In this document: positions 1-8,161 of the stretch, piece by piece
Layout: each line of letters opens with the position of its first letter
Numbering within the stretch: the first letter of the stretch is position 1
Assembly (NCBI GenBank): GCA_019119555.1
Contig: DWWU01000036.1
Location: forward strand, 1 to 64,000
Direction: 5' to 3'
DNA: 64,000 nt
DNA from: Candidatus Fusicatenibacter intestinigallinarum
GTDB taxonomy: Bacteria > Bacillota > Clostridia > Lachnospirales > Lachnospiraceae
The notes under the pieces: model-generated
The model's input: the letters and a program-made list of their open reading frames with translations, nothing else
What the model was told of the DNA's origin: nothing
Databases searched by the model: none
Translations under genes and position numbers: made by a program

Positions 1-1035
1 TTCAAAAATCAAAAGACCGTTTCCAAGATTTTTCCCGTTAATCGTACACATTTCCGGTGCAATCTGCTTTCCGTTAACGCAAAATCTGCGAATCTTCACC
101 ATGCATGGTCTTTCCCCCGGGTCAAGGCGGATACTGCCGGCAGCTTCAAATTCCATACTGCATACCACATTTTTTCCGTCTGCAGGCGAAAAAAATCTGG
201 AATCTTTCTCCCGGATCACACCGTCGCAGCTCCAGAAAACCTGCAGCTTTCCCCATGTCTGACAGCGATACGCTTCCAGAGCCTCTCCCACAGATATAAC
301 GCCAGGGGTAATTCTGTGATACAGCATGCGCAGCGGCTCATATCCCTGAATAATGTATTGCTGAAAGTTATTCTCCATACCTGCATACACGGCCCGCTTT
401 TCTTTCGAAATGCCAAAACGCTCATAAATCTTTCGCTCCAGCAGGACTTCATTCCTTGCTCCCGTTGTTTCAAAGTAATAGTGAAGAATTCTGTACAGCA
501 CATATTCTACCGGTATTGGAAAATCAAACGTCCACTCATAATCGATCAGATTCCATCCATCGCAGACAATAATATTATTCAAAACCATATCAATGTCCGT
601 AACAGGAGCAGATTTCATATTTTCAAATTCCGGAGCGGCGCCAAACACATTACAAAATTCTTCTGTCGGATGAAACTCTTCTCCTGCTGAATTCCGAATG
701 ATCGAGAGATATCTGTCAAGGATCTCTTCCAGCTTATCATATTCCTTGCGCTCTATACAGTGATCCAGAAGTTCTTCCAGCGTCTGGCCTTCCAGATACT
801 CCATCTCCACGCCGTCATTGAGCAGTCTGCACCGATTAATCTTCAGCCCGTTCTCCGCATAGATTTGCTCCAGGCTTTGGAACCAGCGATATATATTTTT
901 TACATGTTTCTCCGCTTTTTCGCTGCACGGTGTTTTGATCACCTTTTTCTCTGCGTTTTCCATACAGATAACGGTTCGTATGGAAAACTCCTCGGAACGT
1001 TCATTCGAATACTTTACAAAAATTGTCTTTCTCAT
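1..1035 (-). CDS. Kinase-like protein, WbdD-type partner of the neighbouring methyltransferase (3' end outside window)
   Basis: Translation starts at 1035 and runs off the left edge, so 345 residues are visible. The start overlaps the methyltransferase stop as ATGA, which suggests translational coupling. Residues about 25-200 resemble a protein-kinase/aminoglycoside-kinase fold: a possible ATP lysine K34, a catalytic-loop pattern DIDMVLNN with D149 and N153, and a metal-type Asp165 in LIDYEW. Beyond residue 240 there is a beta-rich stretch I cannot assign. In E. coli O8/O9a the chain terminator WbdD is a methyltransferase followed by a kinase in one polypeptide. Here the two activities sit in the same order on two genes downstream of an ABC glycan exporter. 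The kinase assignment rests on motifs; the role is inferred from context. Confidence 0.7.
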   Translation of the reverse strand, partial: MRKTIFVKYSNERSEEFSIRTVICMENAEKKVIKTPCSEKAEKHVKNIYRWFQSLEQIYAENGLKINRCRLLNDGVEMEYLEGQTLEELLDHCIERKEYDKLEEILDRYLSIIRNSAGEEFHPTEEFCNVFGAAPEFENMKSAPVTDIDMVLNNIIVCDGWNLIDYEWTFDFPIPVEYVLYRILHYYFETTGARNEVLLERKIYERFGISKEKRAVYAGMENNFQQYIIQGYEPLRMLYHRITPGVISVGEALEAYRCQTWGKLQVFWSCDGVIREKDSRFFSPADGKNVVCSMEFEAAGSIRLDPGERPCMVKIRRFCVNGKQIAPEMCTINGKNLGNGLLIFE

Positions 1036-1955
1036 AGTTCCACCCTCTCCAGAATGACCAGAAATGAATTGGAGAATTCCGGAAACTGCCCTTCTTCCAC
1101 AAGGGAATCATATGCACGGGTTTCATCAAAAAGCAGCAGCCTCTGCCGGTCCATATTGCACAGATTATTATGCAGTTCCCCTCTTTTCGGCAGATAATCG
1201 TCCGAATAAACCATAAGAGGAAATTTATAGTCCGGATAAGGGTAAAAAAATTCTGCTTTCAATCCTCCCGCCTCGAGAAACAGACGCTCCAATTCTTTTC
1301 TGGAAAATGTTCGGGCTCCGGAAACATGAGAATATCCCTCGATGCCTTCAAAAAATCGTCCGTTATGATCTTCTGTACAGCCGGCCCAGTATTTCATGCC
1401 AAGACGATTTTCAATCGCCAGTACAATTTTTCCTCCAGGTTTCAGATGGCTTCGTATTTTTCGAAGCATATCACGAAACGGCCTGTCACTGCTGATATAC
1501 ATTCTGGAATATTCAAACACTCCGATTAATGTAATGTAATCATAGCTTTCTGTGAGATTAGGTTCGATATCCTGAAAATTACCTACCTGAATCCGAATAT
1601 TTGCATACCGATGATTTCTGTGAGCGTTAATATAGCTCCGCTTTTTCGACAGTTCAATACAGGTCACCGCTTCCGCTTTTTCGGCCAGAGCGCCGGTAAT
1701 CGCCCCGCATCCGGCTCCGATTTCCAATACGTGATGATCTGGTTCAATCGGAATCCACTCAATAATATTCTGCCGGATCTTCGAAAAATGATACACAACC
1801 GGCCAGCTGCTTTTCTGTGAAATCAACGCGCTGTAGTCATCCAGATGCAGTCTGGCCAGTTCCAGAAGTTCCTCCTCTATCGGGCCGTCACTGTAAAGAT
1901 CTTCCCCCGGATAGTATTCATAGTCCAATACAACATTCCCTATCTTCTCCTGCAT
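1032..1955 (-). CDS. Class I SAM-dependent methyltransferase, probable glycan chain-terminating enzyme
   Basis: This 307-residue protein has a clear SAM-binding motif I (VLEIGAGCGAITG, about residues 76-88), an acidic residue ending strand 2 (CIEL, about 99-102) and the central motif YDYITLIGVFEY. The start at 1955 is preceded by GGAGGGG. It lies 12 nt after the exporter ATPase and overlaps the kinase-like gene by 4 nt. Methyltransferases next to Wzm/Wzt exporters with extended ATPases often cap the non-reducing end of the polysaccharide, and the ATPase C-terminal domain reads that cap. Capping is inferred; the methyltransferase fold is well supported. Confidence 0.88.
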   Translation of the reverse strand: MQEKIGNVVLDYEYYPGEDLYSDGPIEEELLELARLHLDDYSALISQKSSWPVVYHFSKIRQNIIEWIPIEPDHHVLEIGAGCGAITGALAEKAEAVTCIELSKKRSYINAHRNHRYANIRIQVGNFQDIEPNLTESYDYITLIGVFEYSRMYISSDRPFRDMLRKIRSHLKPGGKIVLAIENRLGMKYWAGCTEDHNGRFFEGIEGYSHVSGARTFSRKELERLFLEAGGLKAEFFYPYPDYKFPLMVYSDDYLPKRGELHNNLCNMDRQRLLLFDETRAYDSLVEEGQFPEFSNSFLVILERVEL

Positions 1956-1967
1956 AGCCCCTCCATA

Positions 1968-3239
1968 TCAGTGAACTTCCACTTTCGAATTCATATCATA
2001 AAAACCAACGGTATTTTTCGTGGAAAGCACTGTAATACTGCATACATCATACAGACGATGAAACACCTGAAAATCTCCGTCCTTGTAACCGGTACAGCCC
2101 AGCGACAGAAGATATTCCCCTCCCTGCAGAGACATATTCTGCCGGAAGGAAACTTCCACGACGTCTCCGGGATTCTGCGGTTTCACATCTGCTTCTTCAT
2201 ACATTGTATTCGTTCCGGTAATCTCAGTTCCTTTCAGATCTTTTATACTGTATGCAAAAATCGGTGATTCCACTCGGTTGGAAAACCTGATTCTCATATG
2301 AATTGTAAAATCGGTTCCCTTTTCAATTGTGTTTGTTGACACATTGTTTTCATCGCGGATCGTAAAGTCGACGATTTCCCCATCCTTGTTTCCATACTCC
2401 AGAACCTGCGGATTCAAAGAGAAGGGTCTGTCCCAGCTTTGTGTATCTTCCGAATTCTTTTCAGGCACTGTATTCTGTTCCGCGCCATCTTTTTCATCGG
2501 CGTCCTGTCCCACAAGAAGTTTTTTGTAGAGATCCACCATCTCCTTCGCCGATCCTTCCGCCCGTTTCACTCCCTGGTTCAGAAGCACAACCCGGTCACA
2601 GTATTTGCTGACACTGCCCAGATCATGGCTCACAAACAATATGGTCTTTCCTTCTTTTTTGAACTCCTCAAATTTCCGGTAACATTTCGCCTGAAAGAAC
2701 ACATCGCCTACGGAAAGGGCTTCGTCAACAATCAGAATCTCCGGATCGATATTGATTGCAACTGCAAATGCCAGACGAACAAACATTCCGCTGGAATATG
2801 TTTTTACCGGTTGATGGATAAAGTCTCCGATATCTGCAAAGGAAAGAATGTCGTCAAGCTTTGCGTCAATCTCTTCCTTGGAAAATCCTATCATTGTTCC
2901 GTTCAGATATACATTTTCCAGACCGGAATATTCCATATTGAATCCTGCGCCTAATTCCAGCAGCGCAGAAATTCTTCCGTTCACACGGACCTCCCCCGCT
3001 GTTGGATTCAGAACGCCCGTTATAATCTTAAGGATGGTTGACTTCCCCGAACCATTGGTACCGATAATTCCCACCGTCTCTCCACGGTGCACCTCAAAGG
3101 ACACATCACGAAGCGCATAATGTTCCCGATATTTTTTCTTTCTCGTCAGTCCCAACGACTCTTTTAACCGATCCATTGGTTTGTCATATAATTTATACAT
3201 CTTATCCAGATGCTCTACTGAAATTGCAATCTCTGCCAT
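1968..3239 (-). CDS. Polysaccharide ABC exporter ATPase with Wzt-type C-terminal domain
   Basis: The 423-residue protein starts with an ABC domain: Walker A GTNGSGKST (about 60-68), signature YSSGM (148-152), Walker B ILIVDEA (168-174), and a switch histidine in FVSHDLG. A serine/acid-rich linker (about 240-265) leads to a beta-rich domain (about 270-423), as in Wzt proteins of O8/O9a-type systems, where that domain binds the capped glycan end. TagH of wall teichoic acid export has the same N-terminal organisation. The gene lies between the permease and the methyltransferase on the minus strand, so the transporter, capping enzyme and kinase probably share one transcript from the rfbB promoter. 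Confidence 0.93.
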   Translation of the reverse strand: MAEIAISVEHLDKMYKLYDKPMDRLKESLGLTRKKKYREHYALRDVSFEVHRGETVGIIGTNGSGKSTILKIITGVLNPTAGEVRVNGRISALLELGAGFNMEYSGLENVYLNGTMIGFSKEEIDAKLDDILSFADIGDFIHQPVKTYSSGMFVRLAFAVAINIDPEILIVDEALSVGDVFFQAKCYRKFEEFKKEGKTILFVSHDLGSVSKYCDRVVLLNQGVKRAEGSAKEMVDLYKKLLVGQDADEKDGAEQNTVPEKNSEDTQSWDRPFSLNPQVLEYGNKDGEIVDFTIRDENNVSTNTIEKGTDFTIHMRIRFSNRVESPIFAYSIKDLKGTEITGTNTMYEEADVKPQNPGDVVEVSFRQNMSLQGGEYLLSLGCTGYKDGDFQVFHRLYDVCSITVLSTKNTVGFYDMNSKVEVH

Positions 3240-3340
3240 CGCCTTTTCCTTCCTGTTTTATCGTACCTCGCAGCAATTCAGCCGATCAAACTGTTTCAGC
3301 GCCCGACAGTAAACCGGACGCCCGCTTACTCCACCTTCCA

Positions 3341-3371
3341 TGTAACAGCTCAGCCAGCTGAACGGTTACAG
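3341..3371. repeat. Interspersed palindrome, module A copy
   Basis: Imperfect inverted repeat with outer arms TGTAAC/GTTACA and inner arms TCAGC/GCTGA. The TAA stop of the permease gene (3366-3368) lies inside its right arm. The preceding 30 bases carry a weak module-B tail (ccggacgcccgc). Same family as the copies near 15.2, 41.8, 48.2 and 59.1 kb. Confidence 0.75.
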
Positions 3372-4751
3372 TACATCAGCAAAGTGGGGTTTCAAACGTT
3401 TGAAAATAAAGGCTCCTATTCCAAAAAGCACTGCCGTTACAACCCAGAAATAAAGCCCCCAGCTCACATGCGCCATCACACTGACATGTCCAAGCATGGA
3501 ATCTCTGTATCCTGTGACAATATAATACATTGGATTGAGCTTAAACAGCTTTATCACAAACGGATGATCCGCCATCACAGAATTAATATCCCACATAATC
3601 GGCGTCAGCCAGACGCCCACCTGAAGCACGATACTGATAATCTGTGTCAAATCACGGAAGAAAACAACAATCGCACTTGTTGCATAGACAAGCGCCAGCA
3701 CAAAACAAAATCCGCAGAACGCATAGTACACCAGCTGCAGCACATACGGAGACGGAAAATAACCGTATCCGCTGCACAGAACCAGGGCAAATCCAACGAA
3801 AAAGACATGGACAAAACCGGCTGATATTATTTTTACAATTGGCAGAATACTGATCTTAAATACAACCTTTTTTACGAGATAATTATACTCCAAAAGCGCA
3901 TTCGTGCCGCCGTTCAGGGCATCCTGGAAAAAGAACCACGGAATAATACCCGTCGTCAGATAGAGGACAAACGGATAATTGTCAACATTTCCGGACCTCA
4001 GACCGACAGAAAACACAAACCAATAAACCAGAATTGTAACAATCGGCTGAACAAACGCCCAGACAATTCCGAGATACGAACCGGCATATTTCGTTTTAAA
4101 GTCATTGACAGAAAGCTTGAGAATCAGCTTTCTGTTCTGCAAAAGCTCTTTCGGCAAAACCAGAAGCCTTTTTCTCAGCAGAAACAGCACGATCAGTCCA
4201 ATATCCAGAACCGCCAGCACGGCAATATTTTTCACCATCTGGCTCTGCGCCATATCTCTTGTAAGCTCTTCCATCAAAGCAGAGGAATCTACAGTGACTG
4301 CCAGAAAAGGATCGGTTCCCGATGTTTCTATCACAACATGACCATCTGTCGACTGAACCTCCACAAGCTGCTGGCTGGCCAGGGAATCTGTAAGAATTTC
4401 GGGGGAAAGTTCAACAACCGTATCTCCATACTGCAGATACATATTCCGGATTTCAAACTCTCCCGGTTTCGTTCCAAGATCAAGCCGAACCATTGTCGCT
4501 GAAGATGTAATATGAAATTCCATCTTCTGATATTCATCCGCTTCTGTATAAGCGATCTTCTCACTGCTCGTTTCCTGAAAGTCTGTATTTTCTCCATAAT
4601 AAAGCTGAATCACATCCTCATGATCCGCCTTCATTTCAATAAAAAAGCTAAATACCCCCGAAACCGGCGTCCGATAGTTGAAAATATAGAAATTCAGCAG
4701 CACCACCAGAACCGCCAGCACAACCGTAAAAATTTTTTTCTTGTTCGACAT
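3366..4751 (-). CDS. Polysaccharide ABC exporter permease (Wzm/TagG-like) with N-terminal extracytoplasmic extension
   Basis: Residues about 200-461 form a standard ABC-2 type polysaccharide permease: an amphipathic start (KLILKLSVNDFKTKYAGSYLG), the GIIPWFFFQDALNGG segment and six predicted membrane spans. Usual Wzm/TagG proteins have about 260-280 residues. Here about 200 extra residues precede them: one span (about 7-25), an extracytoplasmic beta-type region (about 30-165) and a second span (about 172-192). The start is one base after the rfbC stop, with a GGGAG site inside the end of rfbC, so the two are tightly coupled. The stop codon lies in an interspersed palindrome. The permease identity is firm; the role of the extension is unknown. 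Confidence 0.92.
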   Translation of the reverse strand: MSNKKKIFTVVLAVLVVLLNFYIFNYRTPVSGVFSFFIEMKADHEDVIQLYYGENTDFQETSSEKIAYTEADEYQKMEFHITSSATMVRLDLGTKPGEFEIRNMYLQYGDTVVELSPEILTDSLASQQLVEVQSTDGHVVIETSGTDPFLAVTVDSSALMEELTRDMAQSQMVKNIAVLAVLDIGLIVLFLLRKRLLVLPKELLQNRKLILKLSVNDFKTKYAGSYLGIVWAFVQPIVTILVYWFVFSVGLRSGNVDNYPFVLYLTTGIIPWFFFQDALNGGTNALLEYNYLVKKVVFKISILPIVKIISAGFVHVFFVGFALVLCSGYGYFPSPYVLQLVYYAFCGFCFVLALVYATSAIVVFFRDLTQIISIVLQVGVWLTPIMWDINSVMADHPFVIKLFKLNPMYYIVTGYRDSMLGHVSVMAHVSWGLYFWVVTAVLFGIGAFIFKRLKPHFADVL

Positions 4752-4752
4752 A

Positions 4753-5325
4753 TTATGACTCCCGGTTTTCTGTATACTCCTGGATACCTCCCCACTTCTG
4801 ATCTTTTTCAGAAATTATCAGATCCTCACGAGTCATTCCCTCCGGCATCGGCCACTCCACACCGATCTGAGGATCCGCCCAGAACAGACCGCCTTCATCA
4901 TTCGGATGATAAAAATCTGTACATTTGTATGCAAACTCCGCATAATCAGAAAGCACAATAAATCCATGCGCGAAATTTTTAGGAATAAAAAACTGTTTCT
5001 TATTTTCCGCCGAAAGCAGAACTCCATACCACTTTCCGTAAGTCGCAGAGCCCGGACGAAGATCCACTGCCACATCAAATACCTCTCCGCTGACTACACG
5101 CACCAGTTTATCCTGAGGATAATTAATCTGAAAATGCAGGCCACGCAGCACGCCTTTCTTCGAAGCCGACTGGTTGTCCTGAACGAATTCCATATCAATT
5201 CCGGCCTCTTTATAATCATTGTAATTATAAGTTTCCATAAAATACCCGCGCTCATCGCCGAACACAGTTGGCGTAATAACTTTCAGGCCTTCGATCTCAC
5301 ATGTTTCTACTGTTATCTTTCCCAT
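4753..5325 (-). CDS. rfbC: dTDP-4-dehydrorhamnose 3,5-epimerase
   Basis: The 190-residue protein matches RmlC in length and motifs: DERGYFMETYN near the N-terminus, VLRGLHFQ (catalytic His region), GEVFDVAVDLR, and FIPKNFAHGFIVLSD. It converts dTDP-4-keto-6-deoxyglucose to the L-rhamno form, the third step of dTDP-L-rhamnose synthesis. A GAGG site precedes the start. It follows rfbB and precedes the exporter permease directly. rfbA and rfbD are not in this window and must be elsewhere if dTDP-rhamnose is made. Confidence 0.96.
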   Translation of the reverse strand: MGKITVETCEIEGLKVITPTVFGDERGYFMETYNYNDYKEAGIDMEFVQDNQSASKKGVLRGLHFQINYPQDKLVRVVSGEVFDVAVDLRPGSATYGKWYGVLLSAENKKQFFIPKNFAHGFIVLSDYAEFAYKCTDFYHPNDEGGLFWADPQIGVEWPMPEGMTREDLIISEKDQKWGGIQEYTENRES

Positions 5326-5420
5326 ATCAATTACCTCTTTCTGTATTATTATCTATTGCCGGCATTTACGCAAAAATGCAGTGTACCTCAAGCCACTGCA
5401 ATTTTTGCCCCACTCATTCT

Positions 5421-6503
5421 TTATTTGTCCTTATACATCTCAGCGTAATATTTCTGATAATCTCCGCTTGTCACATTCTTCATCCATTCTTCATGCTCAA
5501 AGAACCATGCAATGGTTTTGCGGATACCTTCCTCAAAACAGGTTTCCGGGTACCAGCCCACTTCCGCTTTGATCTTATCCGGCGCAATCGCGTACCGGCG
5601 GTCATGTCCTTTGCGGTCCTCCACATAGGTGATCAGATCTTCACTCACCAGCGCTTTTCTCGGATCATCATCTGCGAGCATTTCCTGAAGAGTATCCAGA
5701 ATAATATGGATAATCTGGATATTCTGCTTTTCATTGTGTCCGCCGATGTTATACGTTTCAAACAGCCGGCCCTTTTCCTGAACCATATCGATACCCTTGC
5801 AGTGATCTTCCACATACAGCCAGTCACGGACATTCTTTCCGTCGCCGTAAACCGGAAGTTTCTTTCCGTGCAGCGCATTATTGATGATCAGCGGAATCAG
5901 TTTTTCAGGGAACTGATACGGTCCGTAATTGTTGCTGCAGTTGGTAATATTGGCAGGGAATCTGTAAGTGTCCATATACGCTTTTACCAGCATGTCTGAA
6001 GACGCCTTGCTCGCGGAATACGGGCTGTGCGGATCGTAAGGAGTCGTCTCATAAAAATATCCTCCGTCCTCATCCAGAGAACCGTACACCTCATCCGTCG
6101 ACACATGCAGGAATTTATGATCCGGCTTGAATGTACCGTCTTCCAGCTCCCAGGCTGCTTTTGCTGCGTTCAGCATCACCAGTGTTCCAAGCACGTTTGT
6201 CTTTACAAACACTTCCGGATCCTTGATGCTTCGGTCCACATGGCTCTCCGCCGCAAAATGAACCACTCTCTGGATATCATATTTTTCGAACAGTGCGTTG
6301 ATCGCCTGACTGTCACAGATATCTGCCTTTACAAAGGTATAATTCGGTCTGTTTTCAATGTCTTTCAGGTTCTCAAGATTTCCCGCATAAGTCAGTTTGT
6401 CTACATTAATAATCTGAATTTCGTCACCATATTTTTTGAACATATAATGGATATAGTTGGAGCCGATAAATCCCGCTCCTCCGGTTACCAGGTAAGTACG
6501 CAT
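5421..6503 (-). CDS. rfbB: dTDP-glucose 4,6-dehydratase
   Basis: The 360-residue extended short-chain dehydrogenase carries GGAGFIGSNY at the N-terminus (NAD binding), STDEVYG, the catalytic YSASK, and NNYGPYQFPEKLIPL typical of RmlB. It makes dTDP-4-keto-6-deoxyglucose, the second step of dTDP-rhamnose synthesis. The start is preceded by GGAGG with 7-nt spacing. A consensus sigma-A promoter lies just upstream (6547-6575), so this is probably the first gene of the operon rfbB-rfbC-permease-ATPase-methyltransferase-kinase. Confidence 0.97.
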   Translation of the reverse strand: MRTYLVTGGAGFIGSNYIHYMFKKYGDEIQIINVDKLTYAGNLENLKDIENRPNYTFVKADICDSQAINALFEKYDIQRVVHFAAESHVDRSIKDPEVFVKTNVLGTLVMLNAAKAAWELEDGTFKPDHKFLHVSTDEVYGSLDEDGGYFYETTPYDPHSPYSASKASSDMLVKAYMDTYRFPANITNCSNNYGPYQFPEKLIPLIINNALHGKKLPVYGDGKNVRDWLYVEDHCKGIDMVQEKGRLFETYNIGGHNEKQNIQIIHIILDTLQEMLADDDPRKALVSEDLITYVEDRKGHDRRYAIAPDKIKAEVGWYPETCFEEGIRKTIAWFFEHEEWMKNVTSGDYQKYYAEMYKDK

Positions 6504-6546
6504 TTTAATTCCTCCGTTTTACCATTTTTCGGTTATTGTCTGGTCT

Positions 6547-6575
6547 ATTATAGCATTATAGCTATGAAAAAGCAA
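6547..6575 (-). promoter_or_regulatory. Sigma-A promoter of the rfbB-exporter operon
   Basis: Read on the minus strand: -35 TTGCTT (6570-6575), 17-base spacer, -10 TATAAT (6547-6552). It lies in the short gap between the GT-C gene stop and the rfbB start. Confidence 0.8.
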
Positions 6576-6579
6576 CGTT

Positions 6580-8127
6580 CTAAACATCTGATAATTTTAT
6601 TACGAGAATATTGTCGATTACATCGATACATCCTTCTGCCGGCCAGCTTGGCATTGAAGCCGCGTGTTCTTTCGCTACCGCAATTTCTGCCTCTGTTGAT
6701 ATCGTCATTGTAATTCCTCTAGTGGCAGCGAAATCCCTGACTTTAGCTGTTGAAAAAAAGTACTGCGGTTCCGTATCAACAAACATATCAAAATAAGATG
6801 TTCCGATAAACTCAACCGCCGGAAAACAGGAGTTATTCAAAGGAGCACTTTTTCGCCCTATGACTGCAATATGATAATCCTCTAAAGAATATCCCAGATT
6901 ATCAATCCGATACATAATTTCATTCAGCATAGTAACATCCTGTTCATATCGGACATCATCCGTATACCAAAGTCTTAAGGTCGTCCCTGTCTGATTTAAG
7001 CCGATCCAAAGAGCCAGCAATACTAACAAAACGTGAATCCCCTTTTTTACATGAACCAGCTGTTCAAATATTCCCATCTGAATTTCACGCGAAGTCAGGT
7101 ACATAAGTATACAGCCACAACAAAACGGAACAACATACTGACTTCTGAATACCGGAATTGCACCAGTAGCAATCGTCATCATAAAGGGAGCAAGCAAAAC
7201 AAAAAAAGCTGCCAACCATTTCCAGATACATACTTTAAGAACCTTTTTTAAATTAAAAAGGACAAACACCGCGATCACCAGGCACAAAATGCTGTAGGTT
7301 ATATCAAAAAAGTTAATCTTTTCAAAGCCAAAAACCTGCCTGAAATTTGTAATAATATTATCCAGACACGTCTGAACCGGTGCTTTCCCCCACATAATCT
7401 GATCAGTCAGGTATGTCGCCGAGGAGAAAAAAAGTTTTACAATGATTTGGTTTATAATGAATGCGCCAAGAAAAGGAAGGACTACTTTGAGACATACTAA
7501 AAAAAGTCGTTTAAAATCTCTTTCCTTGTATAAAAACAACGCTGCAGCTCCAACGGCTATAAAAAGCTCTATATTCGTCTGATAGCTTCCAAAACTCCAT
7601 ACCATGAGGATTACTGAAAAAAGCATCCAAAAAATGCTTCCACCCTTTATCCATTGAAAAAGCATTCCAAGTGCTACAGCAATCAAAAGAATGGAAAATG
7701 CAATCTGAAAATTCTGCAGCTTAAAAATCCATTGACTCACCCAAATTGGATGTGTAATAACTATTACACAAAATATATAGTAGTTATTGCTGTTCTTCCA
7801 CTCACTGATATCTTCAAACACATAGCAGAACACAAGCAGGAACAGATTAATTGTCACATATGCAAACGCTGAATTTACATAAGGATTATACCAGCGCACT
7901 CCGAAAATTTTTTCAGTGACAATCAATCCGTATCGGCCAATGTCCAGCCAGTTATACATATACCCCGGCATATTAATCATATAATCCGTGTCCACAGTAA
8001 CCGACTGGCTGAAAATCCTGCATCCATAAACCAACGCTGTCATAACAATTGAAAAGATCACAAGGTTACGTCTCTCATTACAGAATTTTATAAAGCCCTT
8101 CAGCATACCTGTCTCTTTCTTTGCCAT
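6580..8127 (-). CDS. Membrane glucosyltransferase-domain protein (GtrII/Glucos_trans_II-like, GT-C fold)
   Basis: Multi-spanning protein of about 515 residues with 10-12 predicted hydrophobic segments. The N-terminal part (FSQSVTVDTDYMINMPGYMYNWLDIGRYGLI) has the acidic first-loop pattern typical of the Glucos_trans_II family, which transfers lipid-linked sugars to glycans outside the membrane. The C-terminal about 130 residues are a small soluble domain. I chose ATG 8127 because AGAGGGAG precedes it; an upstream in-frame ATG at 8184 would overlap the previous gene. It lies behind the phosphoglycerol transferase-like gene, consistent with side-group addition after export. Acceptor and donor cannot be read from the sequence. 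Confidence 0.8.
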   Translation of the reverse strand: MAKKETGMLKGFIKFCNERRNLVIFSIVMTALVYGCRIFSQSVTVDTDYMINMPGYMYNWLDIGRYGLIVTEKIFGVRWYNPYVNSAFAYVTINLFLLVFCYVFEDISEWKNSNNYYIFCVIVITHPIWVSQWIFKLQNFQIAFSILLIAVALGMLFQWIKGGSIFWMLFSVILMVWSFGSYQTNIELFIAVGAAALFLYKERDFKRLFLVCLKVVLPFLGAFIINQIIVKLFFSSATYLTDQIMWGKAPVQTCLDNIITNFRQVFGFEKINFFDITYSILCLVIAVFVLFNLKKVLKVCIWKWLAAFFVLLAPFMMTIATGAIPVFRSQYVVPFCCGCILMYLTSREIQMGIFEQLVHVKKGIHVLLVLLALWIGLNQTGTTLRLWYTDDVRYEQDVTMLNEIMYRIDNLGYSLEDYHIAVIGRKSAPLNNSCFPAVEFIGTSYFDMFVDTEPQYFFSTAKVRDFAATRGITMTISTEAEIAVAKEHAASMPSWPAEGCIDVIDNILVIKLSDV

Positions 8128-8161
8128 TCCTCTTTTTCTCCCTCTCAATATCCATCCATTA

